Source: Paraburkholderia rhizosphaerae (GTDB taxonomy: Bacteria > Pseudomonadota > Gammaproteobacteria > Burkholderiales > Burkholderiaceae). Taken from it: a stretch of DNA of 64,000 nucleotides. The translations under genes were made by a program, and so were the position numbers. Positions 19,917-29,993 of the stretch are shown here, in pieces. A model generated the notes under the pieces. It saw only the letters and a program-made list of their open reading frames with translations. It did no database searches and was not told the DNA's origin. Positions within the stretch are counted from its first letter, which is position 1. Each line of letters begins with the position of its first letter. The stretch lies in assembly GCF_004366595.1 (NCBI RefSeq), contig NZ_SORE01000009.1, positions 209,280 to 273,279 on the forward strand, written 5' to 3'.

Positions 19917-21872
19917 ATGTCGGCGGTACCCATGACGGCCGTTGATCCGAATGCCGTATTCGCACTGCTCGACGACTGCAACTCGACCGCGCTGCGCCGC
20001 TCGAGTCGTCTGTACACGGGCTTTCGTCATGAGCACGTGTGCACCGATGGTGCGCAACTCGATACGGTATGCGAGGCGGCCGCCGACGATACGCGCCGCG
20101 GCCTGCACGCGGTCGTGCTAGCGGACTACGAATTCGGCCGTAACCTCGCTTTCACCAAAACGACGCCAACGCAGCGCGGCCCGTCCACATCGGGTGCGCT
20201 GCGTTTTTTATTGTTTGACCACTGCGCGAAGCTATCGCGCGATGAAGTGGACGTGTGGCTCGTGCAGCGCGACAGCGGCGCGGTCGAGCCATCCATTGCG
20301 GGCACGGGCGGCGTGCAGGCGAGCGTCGATTATCCGGAGTTCGAGCGGGCCATCGACGCGATTCACGATGCGCTGCGTGCCGGCGACTCGTATCAGATCA
20401 ATTACACATACCGGCTCGCCTTCGATGTATTCGGGCCGCCGGCTGCTCTTTTCAGGCGGCTGCGCGCGCGCCAGACGGTCCAATACGGCGCACTGATCGC
20501 GCTGCCGGATAGCCGCTGGGTGCTGTCGTGCTCGCCCGAACTCTTTATCGAAAAGAAAAGTGGCGCGCTGCGCGCCCGCCCGATGAAGGGCACCGCGCCG
20601 CGCTCGCGCGACCCGGCCGAGGACCGCGCGGCATCGGACTTCCTCGCTCACGATCCGAAGAACCGCGCCGAGAATGTGATGATCGTCGACCTGCTGCGCA
20701 ACGATCTGTCGCGGGTCGCGCAGACAGGTTCGGTGAAAGTGCCGGCGTTGTTCTCGGTCGAGCCGTACGAATCGGTCTGGCAGATGACGTCGACGGTCAC
20801 TGCGCTGCTGCGGCCGCGCACGTCGTTTGCCGATATCCTGCGGGCGCTGTTTCCGTGCGGTTCGATTACCGGCGCGCCGAAACATAAGACGATGCAACTG
20901 ATCGACGTGCTCGAAAGCACGCCGCGCGGGCTCTACACCGGCGCGATCGGCTGGCTTGACGCGCCCGCGCAACCGATGGCGCCGGCCACGCAGCGTTGCG
21001 GCGATTTTTGCCTGTCGGTCGCGATCCGCACGCTGACGCTTGAACCGGCGGCGGCGCGGCAAACCCCGGCGCGCGACCCGTCGTCGTCGCCCGCAGAAGC
21101 GCCTGAGCCGACGGGCGTCTACCACGGCAAGTTAGGTATCGGCGCGGGTATCGTGCTCGACAGCGTGGCGGCCGACGAATACGCGGAGTGTCAATTGAAA
21201 GCGCGTTTCCTGACCGAAGCCGACCCCGGCTTCCAACTCTTCGAAACGATGTACGCCACCCACGAAGCGGGCGTGCGGCATATCGACCGTCATCTCGCGC
21301 GCGTTGGCGCAAGTGCGGGCTGGCTTGGTTTCCGGTTCGACGCTGCCGATGTGCGCGCGCGGCTTGCCGCGCGGTGCAATACGCTGCAAGCTGGCCAGCC
21401 GCATCGGATAAGACTCGTGATCGACAAGGCCGGCGCGGTTGAGCTGACAGTGGCGCCGCTTGTGCCGCTCACCGGCGAAACCGTTGGCGTGCTGCTTGGC
21501 CCCGAGCATGGTTTTGCTCACGTGCACTCGCACGACCCGCTGCTGCGCCATAAAACGACGCGCCGCGCCGAATACGACCGCGGCTGGCGAGAAGCGGAAG
21601 CGCTGGAGGCGTTCGACACGCTCTTTTTCAACGAGCGGGGCGAACTGACCGAAGGCGGCCGGTCGAATGTATTCGTGCAGATCGACGGGAAGTGGTGGAC
21701 GCCGCCGCTAGCATGCGGCGTATTGCCAGGCGTGATGCGCGCGGTGCTGCTCGATGACGCGCAAATGGGCGCCGGGGAACGCGTGCTGACCCGTGACGAC
21801 GTGCTTAATGCTGACGCGCTGCTGCTCTGCAATGCGCTGCGCGGCGCACTGCCGGCGCGGATTGTCGGCTAA
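19917..21872 (+). CDS. pabBC: Fused aminodeoxychorismate synthase component I / aminodeoxychorismate lyase
   Basis: A 651-residue two-domain enzyme of p-aminobenzoate (folate) synthesis. Residues 1 to about 430 are the chorismate-binding PabB domain with RPMKGTAPRSRDPAEDRA, NVMIVDLLRNDLSRV and PCGSITGAPKHKTMQLID. The Lys at about 224 in the KGT motif is the PabB-type nucleophile, whereas anthranilate synthases have Ala there. Residues from about 435 are a PabC-like class IV aminotransferase-fold lyase with LFETMYATHEAGVRHIDRHL, the PLP Lys in LRHKTTRRAEYDRG and NERGELTEGGRSNVF. The fusion places chorismate amination and pyruvate release in one chain. The amidotransferase PabA is not in the window. 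It is convergent with panB. Confidence 0.92.
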   Translation: MSAVPMTAVDPNAVFALLDDCNSTALRRSSRLYTGFRHEHVCTDGAQLDTVCEAAADDTRRGLHAVVLADYEFGRNLAFTKTTPTQRGPSTSGALRFLLFDHCAKLSRDEVDVWLVQRDSGAVEPSIAGTGGVQASVDYPEFERAIDAIHDALRAGDSYQINYTYRLAFDVFGPPAALFRRLRARQTVQYGALIALPDSRWVLSCSPELFIEKKSGALRARPMKGTAPRSRDPAEDRAASDFLAHDPKNRAENVMIVDLLRNDLSRVAQTGSVKVPALFSVEPYESVWQMTSTVTALLRPRTSFADILRALFPCGSITGAPKHKTMQLIDVLESTPRGLYTGAIGWLDAPAQPMAPATQRCGDFCLSVAIRTLTLEPAAARQTPARDPSSSPAEAPEPTGVYHGKLGIGAGIVLDSVAADEYAECQLKARFLTEADPGFQLFETMYATHEAGVRHIDRHLARVGASAGWLGFRFDAADVRARLAARCNTLQAGQPHRIRLVIDKAGAVELTVAPLVPLTGETVGVLLGPEHGFAHVHSHDPLLRHKTTRRAEYDRGWREAEALEAFDTLFFNERGELTEGGRSNVFVQIDGKWWTPPLACGVLPGVMRAVLLDDAQMGAGERVLTRDDVLNADALLLCNALRGALPARIVG

Positions 21873-22147
21873 CGCGCGGTTCGCGCTCACGCCGCCGACG
21901 TAACGGGCTACGTGCGCTGGAGCATAGGCGCATGCACGAAGCGTGCGATCCATGCGGTGAAGTGCGCGTGCCAGGGTGCGTCGTGTACGTCATGTAGCGC
22001 GGTGTCGTGATCTCGAATGCTCGCGACGTCGATCAGGCAGGAGGGGTTTCGCGTGATTTCTCGTGATGCCGCGAACACAGTCGCCACTAACGTTCGCAGT
22101 GCCCGGGAGCGCCACGCGCGAGCGAATGCGCGCCCCACCGCCTTGCC

Positions 22148-22963
22148 TCAGAACGTATGCTCCGAAGCCGGGAACGACCCATCCTTCACTTCGCGCACAT
22201 ACGCTTGAACCGCGGCAAGAATGCTCGGCTGCCCCTGCATGAAATCCTTGACGAAGCGCGGCCGCTTGCCGGGGAAGATACCCAGCATGTCGTGCAGCAC
22301 GAGCACCTGACCCGAGCAGTCCAGTCCCGCGCCGATGCCGATCGTCGGAATCTTCAACTGCTTCGTCACTTCTGCGGCAAGCCGGGATGGAATCGCTTCT
22401 ATGACGATCAGTTGCGCACCCGCGTCCTGCACCGCGCGCGAGTCGCGCAGCAACTGACTGGCGGCCGCTTCAGTCTTGCCTTGCACCTTGAAGCCGCCGA
22501 ATGCATGCACCGATTGCGGCGTCAGTCCGACGTGCGCGCACACCGGCACCGCGCGGTCGACCAGAAATCTCACGGTTTCGGCTGCCCATTCGCCGCCCTC
22601 GAGCTTCACCATCTGCGCGCCTGCGCGCATCAGTTTGACTGCGCTCGCGAACGCATCGGCGGGCGTGCCATACGTGCCGAACGGCAGGTCCGCGACGATC
22701 AGCGCAGACGGGCGCGCGCGTGCGACGCAGGCAGTGTGGTACGCGATATCGTCGAGCGTGACGGGCAGCGTCGTCGCCTGACCTTGCAGCACATTGCCGA
22801 GCGAATCGCCGATCAGCAGCGAATCGACACCGGCGCGATCGAGTAGCGATGCGAAGCTGGCGTCATAGCAGGTCAGCATCGCGATTTTCTCGCCGGCCTC
22901 GCGCATCGCCTGGAGTTTCGGGACCGTTATCGCGTTGCGGCTCGTTTCCTGCAAATAGGTCAT
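22148..22963 (-). CDS. panB: 3-methyl-2-oxobutanoate hydroxymethyltransferase
   Basis: A 271-residue ketopantoate hydroxymethyltransferase, the first step of pantothenate synthesis (alpha-ketoisovalerate plus methylene-THF). Visible blocks are [31 protein letters not shown] with the metal-binding Asp, [53 protein letters not shown] and [10 protein letters not shown]. The ATG at 22961-22963 ([10 protein letters not shown]) is preferred over an extension 38 codons upstream that overlaps the kinase gene region. It lies downstream of the nucleoside kinase gene in a folK-dNK-panB unit. panC is not adjacent. Confidence 0.95.
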   Translation of the reverse strand: MTYLQETSRNAITVPKLQAMREAGEKIAMLTCYDASFASLLDRAGVDSLLIGDSLGNVLQGQATTLPVTLDDIAYHTACVARARPSALIVADLPFGTYGTPADAFASAVKLMRAGAQMVKLEGGEWAAETVRFLVDRAVPVCAHVGLTPQSVHAFGGFKVQGKTEAAASQLLRDSRAVQDAGAQLIVIEAIPSRLAAEVTKQLKIPTIGIGAGLDCSGQVLVLHDMLGIFPGKRPRFVKDFMQGQPSILAAVQAYVREVKDGSFPASEHTF

Positions 22964-23003
22964 GGGGCAAAATCCGTTGAAGAGAAGCAAAGTCCCGCGC
23001 GGT

Positions 23004-23693
23004 CTACAGCGACGTTCCCTTGACGAAGAATTCCTTGCGGCCGCGCATCGTCTCGATGCGTTCGACCAGCAGCGCAAGGTCGTCGTTCGATTCGAGCGGG
23101 TTCAGATGTTCAGCGTTGACCGTCAGCACCGGCGTGCGGTCGTAGTGATAGAAGAACTGGTTGTACGCGTCGCACAGCGCACGCAGATACGCATCGGAGA
23201 TTTGCAACTCCATCGGCACCGCGCGTTTCTGGATACGCGAGAACAGCACTTCGGGGCTCGCCTGCAGGTACACGACCAGATCCGGCGCGGGCCCGTCGGC
23301 CTCGAGCCGGGCGGACAGTGCTCGATATAACTGCCACTCGTCGTCTTTCAGCGTGAGGCGCGCGAAGATATCGTTTTTTTGCGTGATGAAATCGGTAATG
23401 AGCGGCGTGCCGGATGCGTGTAGCGTGGCGATATCCTGCACCTGCTGCGTACGTTGCAGCGCAAAGCTCAACTGCGCGGGAAGCGCATAGCGCGCGGTAT
23501 CGCGATAGAAGCGTTCGAGAAAAGGGTTGTCTTGCGGACGTTCGAACAGCATTTGCATCGACCACCGCTCGGCGAGCCGCGTCGCAAGCGATGTCTTGCC
23601 GACGCCAATCGGCCCCTCGATCGCGAGATACGCATACGGCGGACGCATCGCCGGCGCGGTCACAGTGAGTGGGGCGAGCGGCGACGCGGTCAT
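23004..23693 (-). CDS. Deoxynucleoside kinase (deoxyadenosine/deoxyguanosine kinase type)
   Basis: A 229-residue P-loop kinase with [20 protein letters not shown] near residue 21 and [24 protein letters not shown]-like basic segment and the C-terminal EFFVKG complete the dNK fold. Enzymes of this family phosphorylate purine deoxynucleosides for salvage. The gene overlaps the upstream folK stop by 4 bp, so the two are translationally coupled. It is placed in the same unit as panB in Burkholderiales generally; substrate preference is inferred from family only. Confidence 0.85.
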   Translation of the reverse strand: MTASPLAPLTVTAPAMRPPYAYLAIEGPIGVGKTSLATRLAERWSMQMLFERPQDNPFLERFYRDTARYALPAQLSFALQRTQQVQDIATLHASGTPLITDFITQKNDIFARLTLKDDEWQLYRALSARLEADGPAPDLVVYLQASPEVLFSRIQKRAVPMELQISDAYLRALCDAYNQFFYHYDRTPVLTVNAEHLNPLESNDDLALLVERIETMRGRKEFFVKGTSL

Positions 23694-24298
23694 GAACAGT
23701 TGCCTTTACCCGAGCCTGCGCGATGCCCGGCGCCGGAATCGCCACTGGCGGCCGGTGCACCTTCGCTCTGCTTGCCACTGTTGCCGCCCGTGAGCGCGCC
23801 CAGCAGCGGACAAAGGCAGGCGGCCTTCACCTTTTCGATACGCTGCGAGGCGACCGCGTCGAGGAAATCTTGTGCGCGGCCATGCTGCGGAATGATCAGC
23901 GACGGTTCGACTTCGACCAGCGGCACCAGCGCGAACGCGCGCCCGGTGAGCCGCGGATGCGGCACGGTCAGATCGGGTTCGTCGATGCAATGCTCGCCGT
24001 ATAACAGGATGTCGATGTCGAGCGTGCGCGGCGCATTGCGATACGGCCGTTCGCGTCCGAAATGATGTTCGAGCTTGTGGCAAAGCGCGAGCAGATGCCG
24101 CACCGGCAACGCCGTCTCGAGCTTCACGACGAGGTTGAAAAAGTCATCGCCGCCCGCGTCGATGGGGGCAGTGCGATAGAGGCTGGACTTCGCGACCACG
24201 GTGATCGCGTGCTGCTGTGCGAGGCACACCACCGCGTCTTTCAGGGTCTGGCGCGCATCCCCGAGGTTTGCGCCGAGGCCGAGATAGGCAACCGTCAT
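23690..24298 (-). CDS. folK: 2-amino-4-hydroxy-6-hydroxymethyldihydropteridine pyrophosphokinase
   Basis: A 202-residue HPPK of folate synthesis. It shows YLGLGANLGDARQTLKDAV at the N-terminus, DFFNLVVKLET, and the catalytic block GRERPYRNAPRTLDIDILLY, followed by HPRLTGRAFALVPLVEV. The last 40 residues are a Gly/Ser-rich low-complexity tail not seen in short HPPKs. It is located 48 bp downstream of pcnB, with the same orientation. Confidence 0.94.
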   Translation of the reverse strand: MTVAYLGLGANLGDARQTLKDAVVCLAQQHAITVVAKSSLYRTAPIDAGGDDFFNLVVKLETALPVRHLLALCHKLEHHFGRERPYRNAPRTLDIDILLYGEHCIDEPDLTVPHPRLTGRAFALVPLVEVEPSLIIPQHGRAQDFLDAVASQRIEKVKAACLCPLLGALTGGNSGKQSEGAPAASGDSGAGHRAGSGKGNCS

Positions 24299-24346
24299 GG
24301 CTTCACTTCCTGCGACTTTCGTTCGACGGCTTCCGCTGGAACCGGG

Positions 24347-26005
24347 TCAGTCTTCGTGCGTGCCGTTCGGGCTCACATCCTTGACTTCGCGATTTCCTGC
24401 GGGCGTGCCGCCCTCCATTCCGTCACCCGCTTTGCGGTTTCTGGCGCCACCTCCGCGCCGCCGTCGTTTTCTGGGCGTCCGGTCCTTCCCGCCTTGCGTG
24501 AGCAATGCTTCGCGCGCGGCAGCGTCTCCATTTATGAATTCTGTCCACCACGCTGCCACCGACTCATCCAGTTCACCGGATTCGCAGCGCAACAGGAGGA
24601 AATCATACCCCGCTCTAAATCTTTGGTGTTCGATCAGCTTCAGCGCGCTGCGTCCCGATCGTCGTTCAAGGCGCAGTTGCAGCCCCCAGATTTCCCGCAT
24701 GTCGGCCGAGAAGCGCTTGTGGATCGCGAGCTTTTCGGTCTGCATCTCGAGCACATCGTCCATCGCGCGATGCAATGCCGGCACCGGATACTCACCGTTC
24801 GCTTCGTATTGCTGCCAGCGCTGCTGCACGTCGTGCCATAGCAGCGTGGCGAACAGGAAACCCGGCGACACCGGTTTGCCGCTCACGACGCGCGCATCGG
24901 TGCGGTTCAACGCGAGCGTGATAAAGCGCTCGCCATGCGGCTGTTCGAGCACGACATCGAGCAGCGGCAGCAGGCCGTGATGCAAGCCTTCCTTGCGCAG
25001 CCGCTGCAAGCACGCCAGCGCGTGGCCGGACAGCAGCAGCTTGAGCATCTCGTCGAACAGACGCGCAGCCGGCACATTGTTGATCAGGTCCGCGAGCGAC
25101 GTGATCGGCGCGCGCGTCGCTTCGTCGATTTCGAAGCCCAGCTTCGCTGCGAAGCGCACCACGCGCAGCATTCGCACCGGGTCTTCGCGAAAGCGCGTCG
25201 CCGGATCGCCGATCATCCGTAGCAGGCGCGCACGCACATCGGCCATGCCGTTGTGGTAATCGAGCACCGTCTGCGTCGCGGGGTCGTAATACATCGCGTT
25301 GATCGTGAAATCGCGCCGCGTCGCGTCTTCGTGCTGTTCACCCCATACATTGTCGCGCAACACGCGTCCGCTTGCGTCGACCGCATGAGTGCGGCGATCG
25401 AGCTCGTCGCGCTTCATGCGCCGCGGCGGCGCGCCGCTAGCGCCGGTGGCGTTACCCGCGCTGGCATCGGCGGGCGGCGGATCGACCAGCGCGCGGAATG
25501 TCGATGTCTCGATGATTTCCTGGCCGAATTGCACGTGGACGATCTGGAAGCGCCGGCCGATGATGCGCGCGCGGCGAAACAGGCGCTGCACCTGCTCCGG
25601 CGTCGCGTCGGTCGCGACGTCGAAGTCTTTCGGCGCGATGCCGAGCAGCAGGTCGCGCACCGCGCCGCCGACGATAAACGCACGAAAACCCGCTTGCTGC
25701 AGGCCTTCGGTGACGCGAATCGCATTGCGGGAGATCAGTGTGGGATCGATGCCGTGAATGTCCGACGGGATGATGACGGGCACATCGGGGTCGCGCGCGC
25801 CTTCGTTGTTTGCCGCACGCGCGGGCTTGCGACGCGAGCGGGCGGTGGCCGAAGCAGCGGCTGTGGCGTTGGAGCCGGGCGTGCCGCGCGGTGGCGCGGG
25901 TTCGCCGCGTTGTGCCGCTGCGGTGTCTTCCTGCGCGTCCCAGGCGAGGTCGTCTGCGGCCTCGCGGTCCTGGCCGAACAGCTTGCGAATAAGTTTCTTG
26001 ATCAC
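24347..26005 (-). CDS. pcnB: Poly(A) polymerase I
   Basis: A 552-residue class II nucleotidyltransferase that adds 3' poly(A) tails promoting RNA decay. The catalytic block is FIVGGAVRDLLLGIAPKDFD, with Asp-x-Asp in DFDVATDATPEQVQRLF. It continues with RRDFTINAMYYD, DPATRFREDPVRMLRVVRFA and the arginine-rich C-terminal tail (PRKRRRRGGGARNRK) typical of PcnB rather than CCA-adding enzymes. A Gln/Ala-rich linker follows the first 20 residues. The start is a GTG at 26003-26005 overlapping the stop of the upstream HAD gene (GTGA). Confidence 0.93.
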   Translation of the reverse strand: MIKKLIRKLFGQDREAADDLAWDAQEDTAAAQRGEPAPPRGTPGSNATAAASATARSRRKPARAANNEGARDPDVPVIIPSDIHGIDPTLISRNAIRVTEGLQQAGFRAFIVGGAVRDLLLGIAPKDFDVATDATPEQVQRLFRRARIIGRRFQIVHVQFGQEIIETSTFRALVDPPPADASAGNATGASGAPPRRMKRDELDRRTHAVDASGRVLRDNVWGEQHEDATRRDFTINAMYYDPATQTVLDYHNGMADVRARLLRMIGDPATRFREDPVRMLRVVRFAAKLGFEIDEATRAPITSLADLINNVPAARLFDEMLKLLLSGHALACLQRLRKEGLHHGLLPLLDVVLEQPHGERFITLALNRTDARVVSGKPVSPGFLFATLLWHDVQQRWQQYEANGEYPVPALHRAMDDVLEMQTEKLAIHKRFSADMREIWGLQLRLERRSGRSALKLIEHQRFRAGYDFLLLRCESGELDESVAAWWTEFINGDAAAREALLTQGGKDRTPRKRRRRGGGARNRKAGDGMEGGTPAGNREVKDVSPNGTHED

Positions 26006-26688
26006 GTGGTCTGGAATAGTTCGAGGATGCGCCAGCCGTGCGTCTGCGCATACTCGCGCAACGTGTCGTCCGGATTGGTCGCGATCGGGTCGGTGACCTT
26101 TTCGAGCAGCGGGATGTCGTTATGTGAGTCGCTGTAGAAGTAGCTGCGCTCGAAATCCGACCATGTCTTGCCGAGCGAAGCAAGCCACGCTTCGGTGCGC
26201 ACGATCTTGCCTTCGCGGTAGCTCGGCGTGCCGGTCGGACGGCCGGTGAATGCCGATGCCGGATGGCCGTCGACGGTTTCCACTTCGCACGCGATCAGCT
26301 TGTTGATGCCGAACACTTCGGCGATCGGCGCGGTAATGAATTCGTTGGTTGCGGTGACCATGCAGCAGAGGTCGCCCGCATCGCGATGTTGACGCACGAG
26401 TTCCATCGCGGCCGGCACGATCGCCGGCTTGATCACCTCATGCATGTACTGGTCATGCCACACCTTCAACTGCTCGCGCGAGTGCTTCGCAAGCGGCGTC
26501 AGCATCGCGACCAGATACGCGTGGATGTCGAGTTTGCCGGCCTTGTAGTCGGCAAAGAAGCGGTCGTTTTCACGCGCGAAGTTTTCAGCGTCGACGATGC
26601 CGAGTTTCACCATGAAGCGCCCCCATTCGTGGTCGCTATCGGTGGGGATGAGGGTGTGATCGAGATCGAAAAGTGCAAGGTTAGCCAT
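26002..26688 (-). CDS. HAD-superfamily hydrolase, subfamily IB (phosphoserine-phosphatase-like)
   Basis: A 228-residue HAD-IB phosphatase with the DxDxT nucleophile motif ALFDLDHTLIPTDSDHEW near the N-terminus, motif II in CCMVTATNEFIT, the conserved Lys in YREGKIVRTEAWL, and the acidic motif YFYSDSHNDIPLLEKV. The substrate is unknown; relatives act on phosphoserine or other small phosphomonoesters. It overlaps pcnB by 4 bp and hda by 8 bp, so hda-HAD-pcnB appear translationally coupled. Confidence 0.88.
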   Translation of the reverse strand: MANLALFDLDHTLIPTDSDHEWGRFMVKLGIVDAENFARENDRFFADYKAGKLDIHAYLVAMLTPLAKHSREQLKVWHDQYMHEVIKPAIVPAAMELVRQHRDAGDLCCMVTATNEFITAPIAEVFGINKLIACEVETVDGHPASAFTGRPTGTPSYREGKIVRTEAWLASLGKTWSDFERSYFYSDSHNDIPLLEKVTDPIATNPDDTLREYAQTHGWRILELFQTT

Positions 26689-27487
26689 GGGGGCCTATTT
26701 TACTTGAAGCAGCCTGACCGGATCGCTGAAGCGGGGCGCCCGAGTCCTGCGGGGCCGATGTTCCGTTATCCGTGCTGCGTTCCATGCCGCTATCGGCGCT
26801 CGACAGCGACGCGAGCATCGTGCGCAGCAGCGGCAGCGTCACCGCGCGTTTCTGCTCGAGCGAGAAACGATCGAGCGCATCGAGCAGCGCCATCAGGCTT
26901 GGCATATCGCGGCGAAAATGCGTGAGCAGGTACGCGGGGACGTCGTCGGCGAGCGCGATGCCGCGCTCGTGCGCGGCCTGCTTCAGCACGATGGATTTGC
27001 CTTCATCGGAAAGTGGCGCGAGATGGAACACGAGGCCCCAGCCGAGGCGCGTGCGCAGGTCTTCGCGTACCGCGAGGCCGAGCGGCGCCGCATTGCCGGT
27101 CGCGACGAGCGCGCTCGCTGGATGCGCGCGCACTTCGTTGAACAGATTGAACAGTGCGATCTGCTGCGCGGCGGACAGTGCATCGCAATCGTCGATGGCG
27201 TACAGCGCGACGCGCGGGTCGAACGCAAACGCATCGAGGCTGCTGTGCGGGCCTGCGTAGCGTACGTGGCCCGACGCCGTGTCGTGCGCGAGCGCCTGCA
27301 GCAGGTGCGTGCGGCCGCTGCCGGCGTCGCCCCATACGTAGAACGTGCGGTCCGCGACGGGACCGGCCGCGAGCGCGGCATCGAGCCCGCGCAGGCGCGC
27401 GACCAGTTCGGCGTTCGCCCCGGCGAAGAAGTTATCGAAAGTCGATGGCGGCGGAGCGCCGAGATCGAGCGTAAGTTGGCGCAGCAC
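26681..27487 (-). CDS. hda: DnaA regulatory inactivator Hda
   Basis: A 268-residue AAA+ protein related to the DnaA ATPase domain. The extreme N-terminus MLRQLTLDLG is the beta-clamp binding motif, and the P-loop is YVWGDAGSGRTHLLQAL. The Walker A Lys is replaced by Arg, a known Hda trait. YAIDDCDALSAAQQIALFNL is Walker B. Hda with the DNA-loaded clamp triggers ATP hydrolysis by DnaA and so limits re-initiation. The C-terminal 50 residues are a low-complexity Ser/Gly-rich extension. Confidence 0.93.
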   Translation of the reverse strand: MLRQLTLDLGAPPPSTFDNFFAGANAELVARLRGLDAALAAGPVADRTFYVWGDAGSGRTHLLQALAHDTASGHVRYAGPHSSLDAFAFDPRVALYAIDDCDALSAAQQIALFNLFNEVRAHPASALVATGNAAPLGLAVREDLRTRLGWGLVFHLAPLSDEGKSIVLKQAAHERGIALADDVPAYLLTHFRRDMPSLMALLDALDRFSLEQKRAVTLPLLRTMLASLSSADSGMERSTDNGTSAPQDSGAPLQRSGQAASSKIGPHG

Positions 27488-27577
27488 AGTAGTCGAAAAT
27501 AAGAGGCTCGTCAGTCACAACGGGCCGGGACCGTCACGATGGTCGCTGCAAACGCAGCGGCGTGTATCACGCAGGCG

Positions 27578-28654
27578 TTAGTTTTTGTAAAGCGTGCTCG
27601 CCAGATAGCTTTGCCGCAATTCCCGCCACGCGACGGACAGGATCGCGCTTACCGGCAGCGCGAGCAGCACGCCGAAGAAGCCGAATAACTGACCGAACGC
27701 AAGCAACGCGAAGATTACCGCGAGCGGATGCAGCCCGATGCGCTCGCCGACCAGCCGCGGCGTCAGGATAAAACTCTCGAGAATCTGGCCGACGCCGTAC
27801 ACCACGGCCACCGCGCCGAACCCGTACCAGGTGCCGAACTGCAGCAGCGCGGCGAGCAACGCGAGGATCAGGCCGGTCGCGAAACCGATATACGGAATGA
27901 ACACCGCGAGTCCGGTAAAAATGCCGACCGGCAGCGCGATCTCGAACCCGGCCGCCCACAGTGCGACCGAATAGTAGACCGCGAGCACGCCCATTACCAG
28001 CAATTGACCGCGCAGATACTGCGACAGCATCTGATCCATATCGTGCGACAGCTGGATCGTCTTCACGAGCCAGCGGCGCGGAATGAAGTGCTTGATCCGG
28101 CGGATCATCGCGTTCCAGTCGTACAGCAGATAGAACAGCACGAGCGGCACCATCACGAGATTGCCGACGACGTCGAGCATCAGGTTGCTGCTGGTGCGGA
28201 TCGACGTCCACGCGTAGATCACGACCGTCTGCGCGCTGCCTTCGAGCTGGTTCGTGACCAGATCGCGAATACTCGCGAAGTCGAGCGAGTCGGCCAGGCC
28301 GAGCATCGCGAGCTTCGGCTGCAGCCACGCGTTCACATGGGAAATCAGCACGGGTACCTGCTGGCGCAGCTGCGGCACCTCCTTTTGCACGACCACCAGA
28401 ATGAGCAGCACGAGCGCGGTCATCAGCAGTGTGAAAAACAGCATCATCAGCAATGCCGCGAGGCCCTTCGGCACGCGCCGCCGCGTGAGCCAGCCGACCC
28501 CCGGATGCAGGATGTAAGCGAGGATCGCGCCGAGCAGAAACGGCGTCAGCACCGGGCTCAGCAGCCATACGAGAAAGCCGACGACGAGCGCGATCGCGAA
28601 CCAGATGAACGCGCGGCGCTGGTATGGCGTAAATAACGGAGCGTTATGCTGCAA
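27578..28654 (-). CDS. AI-2E family transporter (TqsA/PerM-like membrane protein)
   Basis: A multi-span membrane protein of about 358 residues. Hydrophobic segments include FIWFAIALVVGFLVWLLSPV, LLMMLFFTLLMTALVLLILV and the C-terminal LAVIFALLAFGQLFGFFGVL. The large central soluble loop and the PRLVGERIGLHPLAVIF block are typical of the family (AI-2 export, Na+/H+ antiport or unknown roles). The TTG at 28654 (LQHNAPLFTPYQRR) is chosen because GAGGAA lies 9 bases upstream. In-frame ATGs at 28804 and 28819 add an atypical hydrophilic leader and run into the purM control region. It is divergent from purM. Confidence 0.85.
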   Translation of the reverse strand: MQHNAPLFTPYQRRAFIWFAIALVVGFLVWLLSPVLTPFLLGAILAYILHPGVGWLTRRRVPKGLAALLMMLFFTLLMTALVLLILVVVQKEVPQLRQQVPVLISHVNAWLQPKLAMLGLADSLDFASIRDLVTNQLEGSAQTVVIYAWTSIRTSSNLMLDVVGNLVMVPLVLFYLLYDWNAMIRRIKHFIPRRWLVKTIQLSHDMDQMLSQYLRGQLLVMGVLAVYYSVALWAAGFEIALPVGIFTGLAVFIPYIGFATGLILALLAALLQFGTWYGFGAVAVVYGVGQILESFILTPRLVGERIGLHPLAVIFALLAFGQLFGFFGVLLALPVSAILSVAWRELRQSYLASTLYKN

Positions 28655-28806
28655 GATAAGCGGTTCCTCTTCGTTCCCGGTGTTCTGTGCCGGCCTGTGC
28701 CCGGCGTGCGGGTGCTTGACCTCTGCTGGTGCTCCGTTCCCGCCGGCTTTCACGCCCGTTCCCCTGTCGATACCGGGGACGAATTCCAGCCTGCGGGTCG
28801 GCATCA

Positions 28807-28825
28807 GGTAAAATCGCATTTTACC
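28807..28825. promoter_or_regulatory. Palindrome at the purM / AI-2E divergent promoter
   Basis: GGTAAAATCGCATTTTACC is a perfect inverted repeat (8-bp arms, 3-base centre) ending 20 bp before the purM ATG. The TAAAAT halves could serve as -10 elements on both strands, or the whole could be an operator. No -35 match is evident, and no named regulator is assigned. Confidence 0.45.
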
Positions 28826-28845
28826 GACCTTCTCGCGCTTTCCTT

Positions 28846-29901
28846 ATGAATCAACCGAAATCCGCTCCTGACGCTCAAGGTTTGTCGTATCGTGACGCCG
28901 GCGTGGACATCGAAGCGGGCGACGCCCTCGTCGATGCGATCAAGCCCTTTGCCAAAAAGACGCTGCGTGACGGCGTGCTGGCCGGCATCGGCGGATTCGG
29001 TGCGCTGTTCGAGGTGCCGAAGAAGTATCGCGAGCCGGTGCTCGTGTCGGGCACCGACGGCGTCGGCACGAAGCTCAAGCTCGCGTTTCACCTGAACCGG
29101 CATGACACGGTGGGTCAGGATCTGGTCGCGATGAGCGTCAACGATATCCTCGTGCAAGGCGCGGAGCCGCTGTTCTTCCTCGACTATTTCGCGTGCGGCA
29201 AGCTCGAAGTCGGCACGGCCGCGACGGTTGTCAAAGGCATCGCGTACGGCTGCGAGCTGTCGGGTTGCGCGCTGATCGGCGGCGAAACCGCCGAGATGCC
29301 GGGCATGTATCCGGACGGCGAATATGACCTCGCGGGCTTCGCGGTCGGCGCGGTCGAAAAAAGCAAAATTATCGATGGCAGCACGATCGCCCCGGGCGAC
29401 GTCGTGCTGGGTCTCGCATCGAGCGGCATCCACTCGAACGGCTATTCGCTGGTGCGCAAGATCATCGAGCGCGCGCAGCCGGATCTCACCGCCGACCTCG
29501 ATGGCCGTCCGCTGGCCGATGCACTGATGGCGCCGACGCGCATCTACGTAAAGTCGATGCTCGCGCTGATGGAAAAGATCACGGTAAAGGGCATGGCGCA
29601 CATCACCGGCGGCGGGCTGGTCGAAAACATCCCGCGCGTGTTGAAAGCGGGATTGACCGCCGAACTCGACCATCGCGCGTGGCCGCTGCCGCCGCTGTTC
29701 TCGTGGCTGCAGAAGCATGGCGGCGTGGCGGATGCCGAGATGCACCGCGTGTTCAACTGCGGGATTGGTATGGCGGTAATCGTCGCCGCGCAGCATGCGC
29801 AGCAGGCAATTGCGATGCTGTCCGCGGCGGGCGAGCAGGTGTGGCAGATCGGCAAGGTACGGCAAGGCAACGCGGGCGAGGCGCCCACCGTCGTGGTCTG
29901 A
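28846..29901 (+). CDS. purM: Phosphoribosylformylglycinamidine cyclo-ligase (AIR synthetase)
   Basis: A 351-residue purine-synthesis enzyme converting FGAM to AIR with ATP. It has the family N-terminus [72 protein letters not shown] and [18 protein letters not shown]. The ATG at 28846 (MNQPKSAPD) is chosen; a much longer upstream frame is not family-like. A rho-independent terminator at 29994-30023 follows. Confidence 0.96.
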   Translation: MNQPKSAPDAQGLSYRDAGVDIEAGDALVDAIKPFAKKTLRDGVLAGIGGFGALFEVPKKYREPVLVSGTDGVGTKLKLAFHLNRHDTVGQDLVAMSVNDILVQGAEPLFFLDYFACGKLEVGTAATVVKGIAYGCELSGCALIGGETAEMPGMYPDGEYDLAGFAVGAVEKSKIIDGSTIAPGDVVLGLASSGIHSNGYSLVRKIIERAQPDLTADLDGRPLADALMAPTRIYVKSMLALMEKITVKGMAHITGGGLVENIPRVLKAGLTAELDHRAWPLPPLFSWLQKHGGVADAEMHRVFNCGIGMAVIVAAQHAQQAIAMLSAAGEQVWQIGKVRQGNAGEAPTVVV

Positions 29902-29993
29902 GCATCGCTCGATAGCGCGTTAAACGACAAACCGCACGTCTGCGCAGTATCCGTTCTGTTACAGCGTTGCCTGACGTACATGGATCACACTCA

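Noticed and set aside
21908..22138. A 76-codon minus-strand frame just after panB
   Set aside because: GTG start without a ribosome-binding site, Arg/Ala/His-rich, no similarity recognised.
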